Assembly (NCBI GenBank): GCA_902625325.1
Contig: CACOAW010000006.1
Location: forward strand, 1-64,000
Direction of reading: 5' to 3'
DNA: 64,000 nucleotides
Source of the DNA: an uncultured Candidatus Poseidoniales archaeon
GTDB taxonomy: Archaea > Thermoplasmatota > Poseidoniia > Poseidoniales > Thalassarchaeaceae
The notes below the pieces were generated by a model, which was not told the DNA's origin, did not search any database, and was given only the letters and a program-made list of their open reading frames with translations. The position numbers and the translations under genes are program-made. How positions within the stretch are numbered: the first letter of the stretch is position 1; each line of letters starts with the position of its first letter. This document shows positions 35,227-45,818 of the stretch, piece by piece.

Positions 35227-36249
35227 TTGAGGAAGATAGTGTATCCCAGAGCAGGTGGTGTCGAAACCATACAGATAGTAGATGCAGAGGAACCATCGCC
35301 CGCGAGGGGAGAGGTTTGCGTGAGAGTTCACCGTGCGGGAGTGAACTTCGCAGAGCTGATGATGAGGCAGGGCTTGTATGGCTCAAGTCCTGACTACCCT
35401 TTCACTCCAGGATACGAAACAGCGGGTGAGGTGATAGGCTTGGGAGGAGGGGTTGATTCTCTGAAGAAGGGAGACCGGGTCCTCGCTATGACTGGATTTG
35501 GGGGGTATGCTGAGAAGGTCTGTCTGGATGCAAGAAGAGCGGTAAAGATTCCCGACTCTGTCTCTTTCGACCAAGCGGCAGCTATTCCGGTGACCTACGG
35601 AACCTCATATCACATGCTAGTTCATCTAGGAAGAATAGCCCGGGGAGAAACCGTGCTAATCCACCATGCGGCGGGAGGGGTTGGGACTGCGGTTGCACAA
35701 ATCTGCAATGCCCTAGGTGCGTCCCTGGTAATTGGAACTGCTTCGGCACCGAAGAGGGATTTCGTTGAGTCGTTAGGAATGAGGTTCGTGGACAGGGGAG
35801 AGGAGGATTTCGTTGATGTCTGCAAGAGCATGACAGAAGGAAAAGGAGTCCATCATGCAATAGACCCGGTAGGTGGCAAACACCTACTTCGTTCATACAA
35901 GTCGCTAAGGAAGGGAGGTAAATTGTACTACTTCGGGGCATCTGCTGCGGTGAAGGGCAACAGGAGATCAAGGATTTCTGAGTTCAGGATGTGGTGGGGG
36001 ATGCCAAGATTCGATCCATTAAAGCTGATGTCCTCTAACAAGGCAGTTTTTGGGGTCCACATGGGATTGCTAGAGGACGAGTCAGTTTTCAAAGGCCATC
36101 TAAATGATCTGTCGAGGATGCTCAGTGACGGGAAAATTGATCCTGTAATAGATGGAGTTTGGAGATTCGAGGATGTGGCCGATGCCCAGATGCATATGCA
36201 CGATAGGAAGAACAAGGGGAAGGTTCTGCTAGACTTCTCCCCACAGTGA
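35227..36249 (+). CDS. MDR-superfamily quinone oxidoreductase/VAT-1-like dehydrogenase (TTG start possible)
   Basis: HRAGVNFAELMMRQGLYGSSPDYPFTPGYETAGEVIGLG...GGYAEKV...LIHHAAGGVGTAVAQICNALGA. Confidence 0.9.
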   Translation: MRKIVYPRAGGVETIQIVDAEEPSPARGEVCVRVHRAGVNFAELMMRQGLYGSSPDYPFTPGYETAGEVIGLGGGVDSLKKGDRVLAMTGFGGYAEKVCLDARRAVKIPDSVSFDQAAAIPVTYGTSYHMLVHLGRIARGETVLIHHAAGGVGTAVAQICNALGASLVIGTASAPKRDFVESLGMRFVDRGEEDFVDVCKSMTEGKGVHHAIDPVGGKHLLRSYKSLRKGGKLYYFGASAAVKGNRRSRISEFRMWWGMPRFDPLKLMSSNKAVFGVHMGLLEDESVFKGHLNDLSRMLSDGKIDPVIDGVWRFEDVADAQMHMHDRKNKGKVLLDFSPQ

Positions 36250-36681
36250 CTAGAGTCTGACCGGACGTGTTGCTCCACAAGCTTGGCACTTCAGAAGGGT
36301 AGTCCTATCCTCCCTAACGAACCGAGTGTCGGGAGCCTTGCATTCTCCGCATAGAATGAAGGCCTTAACGTACGAGACAATCTTCTCTTTGATTCTCTTA
36401 GGGGGAACCTTCCCCTTCAGCATGATTCTGAATTGCTCTCTGCTACCAGAAGTACCAAGTTCGTTAAGCAGATATTGGAACACATGATTCGCATCCCTGT
36501 CCATGGAGTCAACGATTTCGGAGAAGTTCCTAAGAATGGTCTGGCTACCCTCGATCATGATGTCTGGTTGTGGCATTGTCCACCTAGACCTCTCACTGAT
36601 GTCCTTGGGAATTCTATCTCTGGCCCGTTCCAATAGTTCTTCGTAGTCGTGGTTGGTCACGGCTATGCGAGAATAGTGCAC
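36250..36681 (-). CDS. eif2b: Translation initiation factor aIF2 subunit beta
   Basis: NFSEIVDSMDRDANHVFQYLLNELGTSGSREQ; zinc ribbon CGECKAPDTRFVREDRTTLLKCQACGATRPV. Confidence 0.93.
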   Translation of the reverse strand: MHYSRIAVTNHDYEELLERARDRIPKDISERSRWTMPQPDIMIEGSQTILRNFSEIVDSMDRDANHVFQYLLNELGTSGSREQFRIMLKGKVPPKRIKEKIVSYVKAFILCGECKAPDTRFVREDRTTLLKCQACGATRPVRL

Positions 36682-36740
36682 CTTTTCACCCCACCGGGAG
36701 TTTTGCGAACGGTCAAGGACCTGTTCTTACTCGGCCTGCT

Positions 36741-37190
36741 ATGGGAGAATCTCCGGTTGTGAAGGTTGCAAGGACCGATCACAATGCCAGAATGCCAACG
36801 AAAGGAAGCGAGTATGCTGCTGGATGGGACCTTTATTGCTTGGAGGATACTAAGGTAAATTTCCGCTCTAGCGTCAAGCTCAGAACGGGTTTGAGAGTGG
36901 CAATTCCGGAGGGTTTCGAAGGGCAAGTGAGGGCAAGGTCATCTCTTGGATCAAAGGGTCTCATCCTCCCTCACAGCATCGGGACGATTGATGCAGACTA
37001 CAGGGGCGAACTGTTCGTGTTAATGACATGGATCGGGGAGGGCGAGTCATACGAAGTAAAATCTGGAGAAAGAATTGCCCAACTGGTAATTGCCCCGATT
37101 CCGGATGTTCAGTTCACCGAGGTCGATGAGGGGGATCTAGGTGAAACCAAAAGGGGAGACGGGGGTTTTGGTAGCACCGGAAGATTCTGA
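36741..37190 (+). CDS. dut: dUTPase (trimeric type)
   Basis: GSEYAAGWDLYCLED, RARSSLGSKGLILPHSIGTIDADYRGEL, SGERIAQLVIAPI, GDGGFGSTGRF. Confidence 0.95.
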   Translation: MGESPVVKVARTDHNARMPTKGSEYAAGWDLYCLEDTKVNFRSSVKLRTGLRVAIPEGFEGQVRARSSLGSKGLILPHSIGTIDADYRGELFVLMTWIGEGESYEVKSGERIAQLVIAPIPDVQFTEVDEGDLGETKRGDGGFGSTGRF

Positions 37191-37259
37191 CCATACGAAA
37201 TTCAAGATTTCCCATAGTTTAGTCCCGGTGGATTCATATCGCTCCAACGTTGGGAAGGT

Positions 37260-37844
37260 TTGATGCACCTAAGTGTGGATGAGTTGCGAGGCAAGGTCGA
37301 AGAGTTCAGAGAAAGAGGACTGAACACCCAACAAATTGCGGATGAGCTATCCTTGTCCCAGACCACAGTACAATGGCTGTCTGCCAGTGACTACGAAGTG
37401 GATGAAAAGCCTCTGGATGTGAAAGTTGGATGGAGGTCAATAGCTGTAAAGGGAGAAAGAATAGAGGCAGTCTCGTATATTTTCTGCGACATAATCGAGG
37501 AGATGGTTGGAGATGAAGTTGACACGATTGTTGGAGTGAGCATTAATGGCATAGCTTTCGCACAAGCCATATCTTCTACCTTGGACCTGGAGATGTCAGT
37601 CGTTAGGAGCATCAACGAGGACGTTGGTGGGCACCTGTCTGAGGTTTACGCGAGCGTTGAAGGAAAGAGGGTGATCATCATAGACGACGTATACTCCAGC
37701 GGGAGAACAATGCAGAAAACTGCTTCCGATCTCAGTGCCGCAGGTGCGGACGTCAAGATGTGCATGGTCTTAGTCAACAAATCTTGGGACGATGACGTAG
37801 ACGGGGTCCCATTGAGGGCTTTGATCAGAGCAGCGACGGTCTGA
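37260..37844 (+). CDS. gfcR: PyrE-like transcriptional regulator with N-terminal HTH (GfcR family)
   Basis: HTH GLNTQQIADELSLSQTTVQWL fused to PRTase motif VIIIDDVYSSGRTMQKTASDLSAAGA. Confidence 0.85.
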   Translation: MMHLSVDELRGKVEEFRERGLNTQQIADELSLSQTTVQWLSASDYEVDEKPLDVKVGWRSIAVKGERIEAVSYIFCDIIEEMVGDEVDTIVGVSINGIAFAQAISSTLDLEMSVVRSINEDVGGHLSEVYASVEGKRVIIIDDVYSSGRTMQKTASDLSAAGADVKMCMVLVNKSWDDDVDGVPLRALIRAATV

Positions 37845-37852
37845 GGTGTCAT

Positions 37853-39427
37853 ATGCACTGGGCGGATTATACCGCACAAAGGCTCATGGAGCGAGGAGGC
37901 AAACAGGTCTCCGCTTCAGGAATAACTCCATCTGGAGAATTCCATATCGGTCACCTGAGGGAGATTCTCTCGGCCGAAATGATTCACAGAGCCTGCCTGG
38001 ATGCAGGACTAAATTCGAAATACATATTCATTGTAGACTCTATGGACCCTTTGAGAAGAGTCTACGACTTCCTCTCTCCAGAATACGAGAAGTTCATCGG
38101 TTGTCCCTTAGCATACATCCCTGCTCCTGAGGAGGACGGGAGACCAGGAGATGGGAGCGTTACCTATGCCAATCACTTCCTCTCTCCATTCCTTGAAGCT
38201 CTTGAACAAATTGGAGTCAGGCCGGAAGTGGTCATGAATCACGAGACCTACGAGAAAGGGCTATTCGCGGAATATATCGACTCAGCTATCACAAATAGAG
38301 AAGAGATAAGGGGGATAATTCAGCAAATCTCGGGAAGGGAGTTGCCCTCTGACTGGTTTCCCTACAATCCAATGGGCTCTGGCGGCAGTATGGACGGAGT
38401 GACCGTAACAGGATACGAGAAGCCATACGTGATTTGGAGAGATTCCTCGGGAATTGAGGGAAAATCGGACATAAGTAAGGCGCATGGCAAGATGCCTTGG
38501 AGGGTCGATTGGGCTGCCAGGTGGGTGATTCATGGGATAACCTGCGAGCCAGCAGGCAAGGACCACGGAGCAGCTGGAGGGAGTTATGACACCGGGATCC
38601 CGATATGCAGATTACTTGGTGGGGACCCGCCGGACAAAATTGTCTATGAGTGGATCCAACTGAAGGGAATGGGTCCCATGTCAAGCTCCTCTGGCCTAAC
38701 GATTGGACCCATGGAAGCTCTGTCTCTGGTTCCTCCGGAGATACTCCGCTACGTCATTGCAAGAAGCAAGATCAACCGGCACATTGAGTTCGATACCGGG
38801 AGTGCGCTTTTCCAGACTGCTGACGAGTACGAGAGATTGGTTGCCAACCCCATTCAGGATGAGAAAGAAATGAGCAAACGCCAATTGGTAGCGGCTGAGA
38901 CTCAACGTGGAGCAATCAGACTAAGCCAAGTCAACCCTGAGTCGGACCCTATTGATTCCGTAGGAGGGGTTTCTTTCAGACATCTCTCTATGCTAGCTCA
39001 GATTAAGTCGTCAGATGAAGATGTTTGGTCGTCACTAAATAGATCCGGGCATATCGAAGGAGATCCTAGCGATTCCCTCAGGGTGAGGCTTGCCCGGATG
39101 AGAAGTTGGATAGAAGGGCCCCACTTCCCTGAGGATGCAAAGCTGGAGATTCAAAGCGAAATCGGGGATGATGCAAGGGCCGAGATTGGCAGGGATGGCA
39201 TCGCCTTCCTCAGAAAACTATCGGACCTACTTTCCGAGTGCGAATGGACCGATGCAGGAATCGGAGAGTCGATATCGAAAGCATGCGATTCCACTGGAAT
39301 CTCTAGAAAGGAGGGTTTTGCATCCATATACTGGGCAATAATTGGCAGAAGACATGGCCCTAAAGCCTCATCACTACTGTTCGAAATAGATAGGGGAGAC
39401 GTTGTATCCCTTATTGGAAGTTCATAG
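37853..39427 (+). CDS. lysS: Class I lysyl-tRNA synthetase
   Basis: HIGHLREILSAEMI; GPMSSSSGLTIGP; PPEILRYVIARSKINRHIEFDTGSALFQTADEYERL. Confidence 0.92.
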   Translation: MHWADYTAQRLMERGGKQVSASGITPSGEFHIGHLREILSAEMIHRACLDAGLNSKYIFIVDSMDPLRRVYDFLSPEYEKFIGCPLAYIPAPEEDGRPGDGSVTYANHFLSPFLEALEQIGVRPEVVMNHETYEKGLFAEYIDSAITNREEIRGIIQQISGRELPSDWFPYNPMGSGGSMDGVTVTGYEKPYVIWRDSSGIEGKSDISKAHGKMPWRVDWAARWVIHGITCEPAGKDHGAAGGSYDTGIPICRLLGGDPPDKIVYEWIQLKGMGPMSSSSGLTIGPMEALSLVPPEILRYVIARSKINRHIEFDTGSALFQTADEYERLVANPIQDEKEMSKRQLVAAETQRGAIRLSQVNPESDPIDSVGGVSFRHLSMLAQIKSSDEDVWSSLNRSGHIEGDPSDSLRVRLARMRSWIEGPHFPEDAKLEIQSEIGDDARAEIGRDGIAFLRKLSDLLSECEWTDAGIGESISKACDSTGISRKEGFASIYWAIIGRRHGPKASSLLFEIDRGDVVSLIGSS

Positions 39428-39432
39428 TTCGA

Positions 39433-39801
39433 ATGGGAAACTGTGAAATCGTAACTGACCGGCGAGCAGACATGGCAGTCTACGAACTACTAATGAGGTC
39501 AATGGAAGAGAGAAACGCAGAGCATTACATCGAGGCATTGCACGATGACTACGAATTCGTGCGACACCAATCTGGAACAACCATGGATAAGGAGCAAGTA
39601 AGTGAGATGATGAGGGGGATGATGGCAAATTCAGATGTCGTGATAGATGAGCCTAGATGCATCTATGAGAATGATGAGATTCTTGTGGAGCACTCAATGA
39701 TGGACTTCCCAGATGGAACTCGAGAAGCAGTAATGGCAGTGCATACAATCAAAGACGGGAAAATCATTCGTACAGAAACGGGTGCAACGCTAATTCAGTG
39801 A
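39433..39801 (+). CDS. SnoaL/NTF2-like small protein
   Basis: YELLMRSMEERNAEHYIEALHDDYEFVRHQSGTTMDKEQVSEMM...HTIKDGKIIRTETGATLIQ. Confidence 0.65.
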   Translation: MGNCEIVTDRRADMAVYELLMRSMEERNAEHYIEALHDDYEFVRHQSGTTMDKEQVSEMMRGMMANSDVVIDEPRCIYENDEILVEHSMMDFPDGTREAVMAVHTIKDGKIIRTETGATLIQ

Positions 39802-42800
39802 TTTGATTTCTAGAAGTCTTGGCTCAGGGATACCGTCTAAGGCTTCCTTGATTGCTTCGACTTCCATCCTTGCTCCTGCCATTGTTGTCACGAACGGGAT
39901 GTTCAGCTCGACTGCAAGTCTCCTCATCATGTTCCCGTCTAGAACTGCCCCTCCGGTAGACCTTGGAGTATTGATTACAAGTTGTATCTTACCCTGCCTC
40001 ATTAGGTCTAGAGCGTCTGGAGACCGCCCCTCGGCGATTCTGTAACATGTTTTGACCTCAAGCTCACCCGCGCTTCGGAGAACCCTGGATGTCCCTCTTG
40101 TTGCGTATATGGTGAATCCCATGGCTTTCAGTTTCTCTGCTAGAGGAATCATCGAGTATTTGTCTTCGTCCTTTACTGTGATATAGACGCCACCTTGAGT
40201 TGGAACCGGGATTTCAGTGGCCAGTCTGGCCTTTAGGTAGGCAGCTGATGCCCTTAGGTGTGATCCCATTACCTCTCCTGTGGACTTCATCTCCGGACCC
40301 GGTGCTGGATCTAGCCCCCTTAGTTTGATGAACGGGAAAACCGGGGCTTTTACGCACACTGCATCATTCTGGGGATCGGGAATATCGAGATCGTACAGCC
40401 TCTCCCCGAGAGCTACCCTAGCCGCAATCCTAGCCAAGGGGATTCCAGTTGATTTTGCGACGAATGGAAAGGTTCTGGAGCCTCTGGGGTTGACCTCCAA
40501 TACGTACAGGAGATCGTCATGAATTGCGAACTGGATATTATAGCATCCGCGAACTCCCAATTCCAGTCCGATTACCCTAGTCCAGTCCTCTACCTGTTCC
40601 AGAATCTCATCGGGCACGTTTTGTGGTGGAATGAAGCAAGTGGAGTCCCCAGAATGAATTCCTGCCTCTTCCAAATGCTCCATAATCGCACCTATTAGGA
40701 CGTCCTCACCATCGCACACTGCGTCAACATCTAGCTCCATTGCGTTACCTAGGTACTTGTCGATCAGGAGAGGTCGATCTGAGGAGAGATATGCGTCCCT
40801 CATGTAAGACTCTAACTGCTTGTAATTTGCTAGGATTTCCATCCCCCTTCCCCCCAAGACGTATGAGGGACGAACTAGGACGGGATAGCCAATCTCGTTT
40901 GCTGCGTGCCTGACTCCCTCCGGCGTGGTTGCCGTCGCCCCATCAGGCATCCTCAACCCGCATCTAAGTGCGAATTCCTCGAATCTCTCTCTATCGCTGG
41001 CTTCATCAATGGACTCTGGTGATGTCCCCTCCATCATCAACTCCAGACCCATGGTCGATAGATGAGGCAGTTCGTTTGCGAGTGGGATTGCTAGATTTAT
41101 GGCAGTCTGGCCCCCGAACTGGAGAAGTATCCCATTGGCATCCTCGCGTAGGAGTATCTCAGATACTGACTCTAGCGTTAGCGGGTCGAAGTACAGCCTA
41201 TCACTTGTGTCGAAGTCTGTAGAAACTGTCTCTGGGTTGTTGTTGATTATGATGGCCTCATGACCTAAATCTTGGATTGCACCGGCAGCATGGACGCAGC
41301 CATAATCGAACTCAATGCCCTGTCCGATCCTAATTGGGCCTGATCCGACTACTGCAATCTTCTGCTTCACCGATGAGGAGAGCCCGGGGACGTAGTCTAC
41401 CCCTGACTCAGCGGAGCCGCCTTCGTAAGTCGAGTAATAGTACGGGGTGACAGCAGCAAATTCTGCGGCACAAGAGTCGACCATCCTGTAACGTGGATGG
41501 ACTCGTAATTCGTGCCTCCTCATCCTAAGAGCAGTCTCGTCCTGACCAGTTGGAAGGTTCTTGAATCCCGACTCTGGGAAGCCGCACAGAGCGTCAGCAA
41601 TGTGTAGATCTGTGAATCCTGCCCCCTTCCAAGACCGCATCTCTGACTCCGGTATTCCAGCCGGCCTCATTCCTATCTCTCCTGCAGCCCTTATCTCAGT
41701 CTCTATTGCGGCAAGTTTCTCGAACCTCCTGAGGAACCAACGAGTTATCCCCCCAGTAAGGTCCCTAACGTCCTCAATCGAATATCCCCTTCGGAAAGCC
41801 TCGATTACCGCACCCATCCTCCTGTCGGTAGGGATTCTGAGCCAGTCTTCTAGAAGTGCAGTTGGGAGCTTCTCAGAGGCCCTCTCATCCATAGTCTCCC
41901 CATCAGAAGCGTCGGACATTGTGAGTGGCCGAGGATGGGGCTTTCCGTACTCTAGGCTGGCCCATGCCTTCAAGCACGCCTCCTCGAAAGAGCGCCCGAT
42001 AGCCATAACCTCCCCTGTCGACTTCATAGAGGTGCCAATCTTCCTATCTGCAGTTCGGAACTTATCGAACGGCCAACGTGGAATCTTGACCACACAGTAG
42101 TCAAGTGTGGGTTCGAAGGCTGCCGTGGTGCCCTCACCAGTGATTGGGTTTGGCAATTCATCCAAGGTGTACCCTACCGCGATTAGTGCGGCCATCCTTG
42201 CTATTGGGTAGCCAGTGGCCTTAGATGCTAGAGCAGATGATCTGGATACCCTTGGGTTTACCTCGATTACTCTGTAGTCGCCAGTTGATTGCTCAACTGC
42301 GAACTGTACATTACAACCACCCTTAATGTTCAGTCTTCTGATTAGCTTCAGTGCTGCATCCCTCAGACCCTGGTGGTCACTATCCGATAGCGTCTGCTGA
42401 GGTGCGACGACGATTGACTCTCCAGTGTGAACGCCCATTGGGTCGATATTTTCCATTGTGCACACGATTATCGCGTTGTCCGAGCCATCCCTCATCACCT
42501 CATACTCGTGCTCCTGCCATCCGAGTATGCTTTCTTCGATTAGTACCTGACCTATAGCAGAGTGTAGAATCCCCTGGCTTGCGATCTCTACCAATTCGCC
42601 CATATTGAAAGCGGTTCCACCGCCCAAGCCACCCAGTGTAAATGCGGGTCTGATAAGCAGGGGGAAGGAGCCTAGTTCTTCTGCTGCAGCGATAACTTCG
42701 TCGATTGAGTCACAGGCTAGGGCCTTGCAAACTGGCAGGTCAATCTCCTCGCAGACCTTCTTGAACAGGTCTCTGTCTTCTGCCTCGTCAATAGCTGCGA

Positions 42801-43158
42801 GATTGCACCCGATTAACTCGACGCCCAACTCATCGAGGGTGCCGTCCTTGGCAAGCGCGGATGCTATGTTCAATGCGGTCTGCCCACCCATCCCAGCAAG
42901 AAGGGCATCTGGCTTCTCTGATTCCATAATTCTCTTGACCACCTCAGGTAGCAATGGCTCGATATATATCCTATCTGCCATCTCAGGATCGTTCTGGATA
43001 GTTGCTGGATTGGAGTTGACCAGGATTACTTCGTAACCATCTGAGCGGAGAGCTCTGCATGCCTGAGAACCCGAGAAATCGAATTCCGCTGCCTGTCCTA
43101 TCCTGATGGGTCCACTGCCGAGAATGAGGATTCTCTTCAGATCATCACGACGAGGCAT
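39790..43158 (-). CDS. carB: Carbamoyl-phosphate synthase large subunit
   Basis: ILGSGPIRIGQAAEFDFSGSQACRALRSDGYEVILVNSNPATI; second ATP-grasp half VVGSGPIRIGQGIEFDYGCVHA; C-terminal MGS-like domain. Confidence 0.97.
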   Translation of the reverse strand: MPRRDDLKRILILGSGPIRIGQAAEFDFSGSQACRALRSDGYEVILVNSNPATIQNDPEMADRIYIEPLLPEVVKRIMESEKPDALLAGMGGQTALNIASALAKDGTLDELGVELIGCNLAAIDEAEDRDLFKKVCEEIDLPVCKALACDSIDEVIAAAEELGSFPLLIRPAFTLGGLGGGTAFNMGELVEIASQGILHSAIGQVLIEESILGWQEHEYEVMRDGSDNAIIVCTMENIDPMGVHTGESIVVAPQQTLSDSDHQGLRDAALKLIRRLNIKGGCNVQFAVEQSTGDYRVIEVNPRVSRSSALASKATGYPIARMAALIAVGYTLDELPNPITGEGTTAAFEPTLDYCVVKIPRWPFDKFRTADRKIGTSMKSTGEVMAIGRSFEEACLKAWASLEYGKPHPRPLTMSDASDGETMDERASEKLPTALLEDWLRIPTDRRMGAVIEAFRRGYSIEDVRDLTGGITRWFLRRFEKLAAIETEIRAAGEIGMRPAGIPESEMRSWKGAGFTDLHIADALCGFPESGFKNLPTGQDETALRMRRHELRVHPRYRMVDSCAAEFAAVTPYYYSTYEGGSAESGVDYVPGLSSSVKQKIAVVGSGPIRIGQGIEFDYGCVHAAGAIQDLGHEAIIINNNPETVSTDFDTSDRLYFDPLTLESVSEILLREDANGILLQFGGQTAINLAIPLANELPHLSTMGLELMMEGTSPESIDEASDRERFEEFALRCGLRMPDGATATTPEGVRHAANEIGYPVLVRPSYVLGGRGMEILANYKQLESYMRDAYLSSDRPLLIDKYLGNAMELDVDAVCDGEDVLIGAIMEHLEEAGIHSGDSTCFIPPQNVPDEILEQVEDWTRVIGLELGVRGCYNIQFAIHDDLLYVLEVNPRGSRTFPFVAKSTGIPLARIAARVALGERLYDLDIPDPQNDAVCVKAPVFPFIKLRGLDPAPGPEMKSTGEVMGSHLRASAAYLKARLATEIPVPTQGGVYITVKDEDKYSMIPLAEKLKAMGFTIYATRGTSRVLRSAGELEVKTCYRIAEGRSPDALDLMRQGKIQLVINTPRSTGGAVLDGNMMRRLAVELNIPFVTTMAGARMEVEAIKEALDGIPEPRLLEIKSLN

Positions 43159-44552
43159 CAGGCACCGCCGTCCTTTGTTACAATCTCTGCCCCTGTTCTA
43201 CTCAGGTGCTCTGCCACCATCTTCTGGAATCTATCGAAAAGTGGGGATGCGTCATGAGGGCCGGGGCAAGCCTCAGGATGGAACTGGATTGTGAATGCTG
43301 GTTTGTCCAGAAGATCAAGCCCTTCTACGGTCCCGTCATTGGAGTTGACATGTCTGACTTTGAATTCGGCCCCCAGAACATTGTCTGCCACCTCTGAGCA
43401 TGCACCGCTGGGGTGTGGTGCCAGCATTCCCTGGATGGGGTCCTCGACAGCAAATCCGTGGTTCTGGCTAGTGATGTGGACTCTTCTGGTTTCTAGGTCC
43501 ATCACAGGTTGATTTGAACCTCGATGCCCATATCGTAGCTTGTAAGTTCTCAGACCGGCTGCCAGTCCCATCAGTTGATGTCCTAGGCAAATCCCCATCA
43601 CCGGCATACCTTGGCGGACCGCGGCTGCTAGAGTCTTACGGGCGTCGGTCGCTGCTCCCGGATGGGCCGGGTCTCCAGGCCCATTTGAGGCGAATAGTGC
43701 GTCAGGGGACCAATCCCTGATAATCTCCTCCAGAGTCATGCTCGCTGGACACCAGACAACCTCGAATCTTCTGCACAATTCCCTCAGGATATTATGCTTG
43801 ACTCCGCAATCTATAGCGGCGAGACGAGGGAGTGATTCCCCTTTTTCATCTGTGGCTCCGGGATTCAGAAGTCTTGGTTCGCCGCAAGTTACCTCGGCAA
43901 CCAAATCGTCTGCATCCGGAGGAGTCATCTCTTTGAGAATGACCTCCATTTCATCGGTCCTTTCGGCTGGGCCGAAAACGCATAGCAAGGTCCCATGCTC
44001 CCTGACTCTCCGAGTAAGTGCCCTGGTATCGATTCCTTCTATCCCGGGTATGTTATGCGCCACTAGTAAATCATGCACGCTCCCAACAGAGTCCCTATGA
44101 TCGGGGAAATCCATATGTTGTTTGCATACCACCCCTCTAGGATGAACTGAGGAGGACTCTGAGACGCCCGGATGGACCCCATAGTTACCCAATAGAGGAT
44201 AAGTGAAAGTCAGAACCTGGCCAGCGAAGGATGGGTCTGTGAGGCTCTCCTGGTACCCGCACATACCAGTTGTGAACACGAGTTCCCCCTCTGCTATTTC
44301 TTCTGTGCCGAATAGGGTCCCCTCGAAGCGGGTTCCATCGGCTAGCAGAAGTACTCCTTTCGAACCGCTGGGCTGTTCTGATCCAGGAGAGTTGAGAAGC
44401 GAATCCGCGGCGTCCGGGAAGGTTGGCGGGTGTTCAACGCCACGAATTCCAGCCCCGGGGCAGAAGCCCCCGTGCTCTGAAGTCTCCGACATCAGCAACG
44501 CTGCCCAAGTACGATTCTTAATGGTTGACAGAGATGTGGAGAATTTAGCCAT
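43158..44552 (-). CDS. carA: Carbamoyl-phosphate synthase small subunit (start may be downstream of 44552)
   Basis: MCGYQESLTDPSFAGQVLTFTYPLLGNYG; GICLGHQLMGLAAG; TSQNHGFAVE; FHPEACPGPHD. Confidence 0.96.
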   Translation of the reverse strand: MAKFSTSLSTIKNRTWAALLMSETSEHGGFCPGAGIRGVEHPPTFPDAADSLLNSPGSEQPSGSKGVLLLADGTRFEGTLFGTEEIAEGELVFTTGMCGYQESLTDPSFAGQVLTFTYPLLGNYGVHPGVSESSSVHPRGVVCKQHMDFPDHRDSVGSVHDLLVAHNIPGIEGIDTRALTRRVREHGTLLCVFGPAERTDEMEVILKEMTPPDADDLVAEVTCGEPRLLNPGATDEKGESLPRLAAIDCGVKHNILRELCRRFEVVWCPASMTLEEIIRDWSPDALFASNGPGDPAHPGAATDARKTLAAAVRQGMPVMGICLGHQLMGLAAGLRTYKLRYGHRGSNQPVMDLETRRVHITSQNHGFAVEDPIQGMLAPHPSGACSEVADNVLGAEFKVRHVNSNDGTVEGLDLLDKPAFTIQFHPEACPGPHDASPLFDRFQKMVAEHLSRTGAEIVTKDGGA

Positions 44553-44558
44553 GCAATT

Positions 44559-45113
44559 TTACTCTTCATCGTCATTGACTACTATCTTTCCCCTGGCGGA
44601 CGGGAGTACTTTGATCTGGGCTCCTTCGAACATCGATTTTGAGTCAAGGGGACCCAGCCACGAGTCCATGAATACGGCGAGAGCGGCTACTTCTGAGTGA
44701 GGTTGGTTTCCCACGGAGATGTTGTAATCCGACAAATGGAATACCTCTGAGGGAACCTTTGTACCCCCCACTACGACAACAGCTGGCTTGTCAGTAGGGA
44801 TTGAGGGGGTTGCATCCCTCCAGGCCTCGCCATACATAGTCAGGTGAACTATAGTTGCTTCACCGGACTTGGAGATACGTCGGAGCCACGAAAGTGGGCT
44901 CTCCTCGAATCTGCTCTCGAAGTTCCCGCCAAATCTTTCAGTAACAGAATCCCATGTTTCCAGAGCTGACGGATCTCTGTCTCCGGCGAGGACTACCTCG
45001 TCTGCACCGAATGCCCTGGCTGTCAGCCCTAGATGCGACGTTATTCTCTTGTCCCTGTCTCGACGATGGCCCAGTCGAAGAACGGATAGCCTGGGAGGGG
45101 CATCACGACCCAT
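44559..45113 (-). CDS. trm56: Archaeal tRNA (cytidine-56 2'-O)-methyltransferase Trm56
   Basis: VLRLGHRRDRDKRITSHLGLTARAFGAD...HLTMYGE...VVVGGTKVPSEVFHLSDYNISVGNQPHSEVAALAVFMD. Confidence 0.93.
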   Translation of the reverse strand: MGRDAPPRLSVLRLGHRRDRDKRITSHLGLTARAFGADEVVLAGDRDPSALETWDSVTERFGGNFESRFEESPLSWLRRISKSGEATIVHLTMYGEAWRDATPSIPTDKPAVVVVGGTKVPSEVFHLSDYNISVGNQPHSEVAALAVFMDSWLGPLDSKSMFEGAQIKVLPSARGKIVVNDDEE

Positions 45114-45116
45114 GGC

Positions 45117-45764
45117 TCATGCGTAAGGGGGTGACTCATCAGCATGACCCTCTACGGGGTCGGCTCCGGCCGAGGGAAAAACATCGACCCCCATGTTCAA
45201 CATGCTGGCTCTAACCCACTGAAGCAGTAGTGCATCAAACATCATGTGAGAGGCAAAACCAACCATAACTGCGAGGACGAGGACCCTTCCGGTCGCGAAC
45301 AACGCATCCCCCTCCAGTTCTCCAAAGTGCATCATTGCTGGTTCGAGTATGTAGAATGCTGCTAGAACGCCAAGCCCCCCTCCGATTAGGTTCATTGTGG
45401 CATTCCCCCTCTCCCTCCCTATGCCCGTGAAAAGAGTAGCCACTATGATCAGGAGAGGGACAATCAGGCTGACTGTTCCGAAGTCGAACGATCCCAGCGT
45501 TGATTTGGGTATCAGTGAGTCGTCCACTTGGTCTGACCCTTCGCTAATAGCGATCCACCACCACAATGCGCTTGAAATGAACAGAGCGCCTGAAGTCCTC
45601 GCCCGTTCTGTAATCATGTCCCTGACGTGGTGAGCGTCACGGGGCTTCAGCCTCTGGACTATGGAGTCCAAAATGAATAGCGTCTCAGGATCGTGAGAAT
45701 CCCCTGGGTCCGCTGCGGAATGAGGCTCAGAGGCCTCTAGAGAAGCATCATCTCCCAGAGCCAT
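45117..45764 (-). CDS. Hypothetical multi-TM membrane protein
   Basis: Several hydrophobic segments (TVSLIVPLLIIVATLFTGIG; NLIGGGLGVLAAFYILEPAMM). Confidence 0.65.
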   Translation of the reverse strand: MALGDDASLEASEPHSAADPGDSHDPETLFILDSIVQRLKPRDAHHVRDMITERARTSGALFISSALWWWIAISEGSDQVDDSLIPKSTLGSFDFGTVSLIVPLLIIVATLFTGIGRERGNATMNLIGGGLGVLAAFYILEPAMMHFGELEGDALFATGRVLVLAVMVGFASHMMFDALLLQWVRASMLNMGVDVFPSAGADPVEGHADESPPYA

Positions 45765-45818
45765 CGTCCGATTGCCCCTCCGTCACATCATAAAGCAATC
45801 GTCGTTTGGAGGGTTCAT

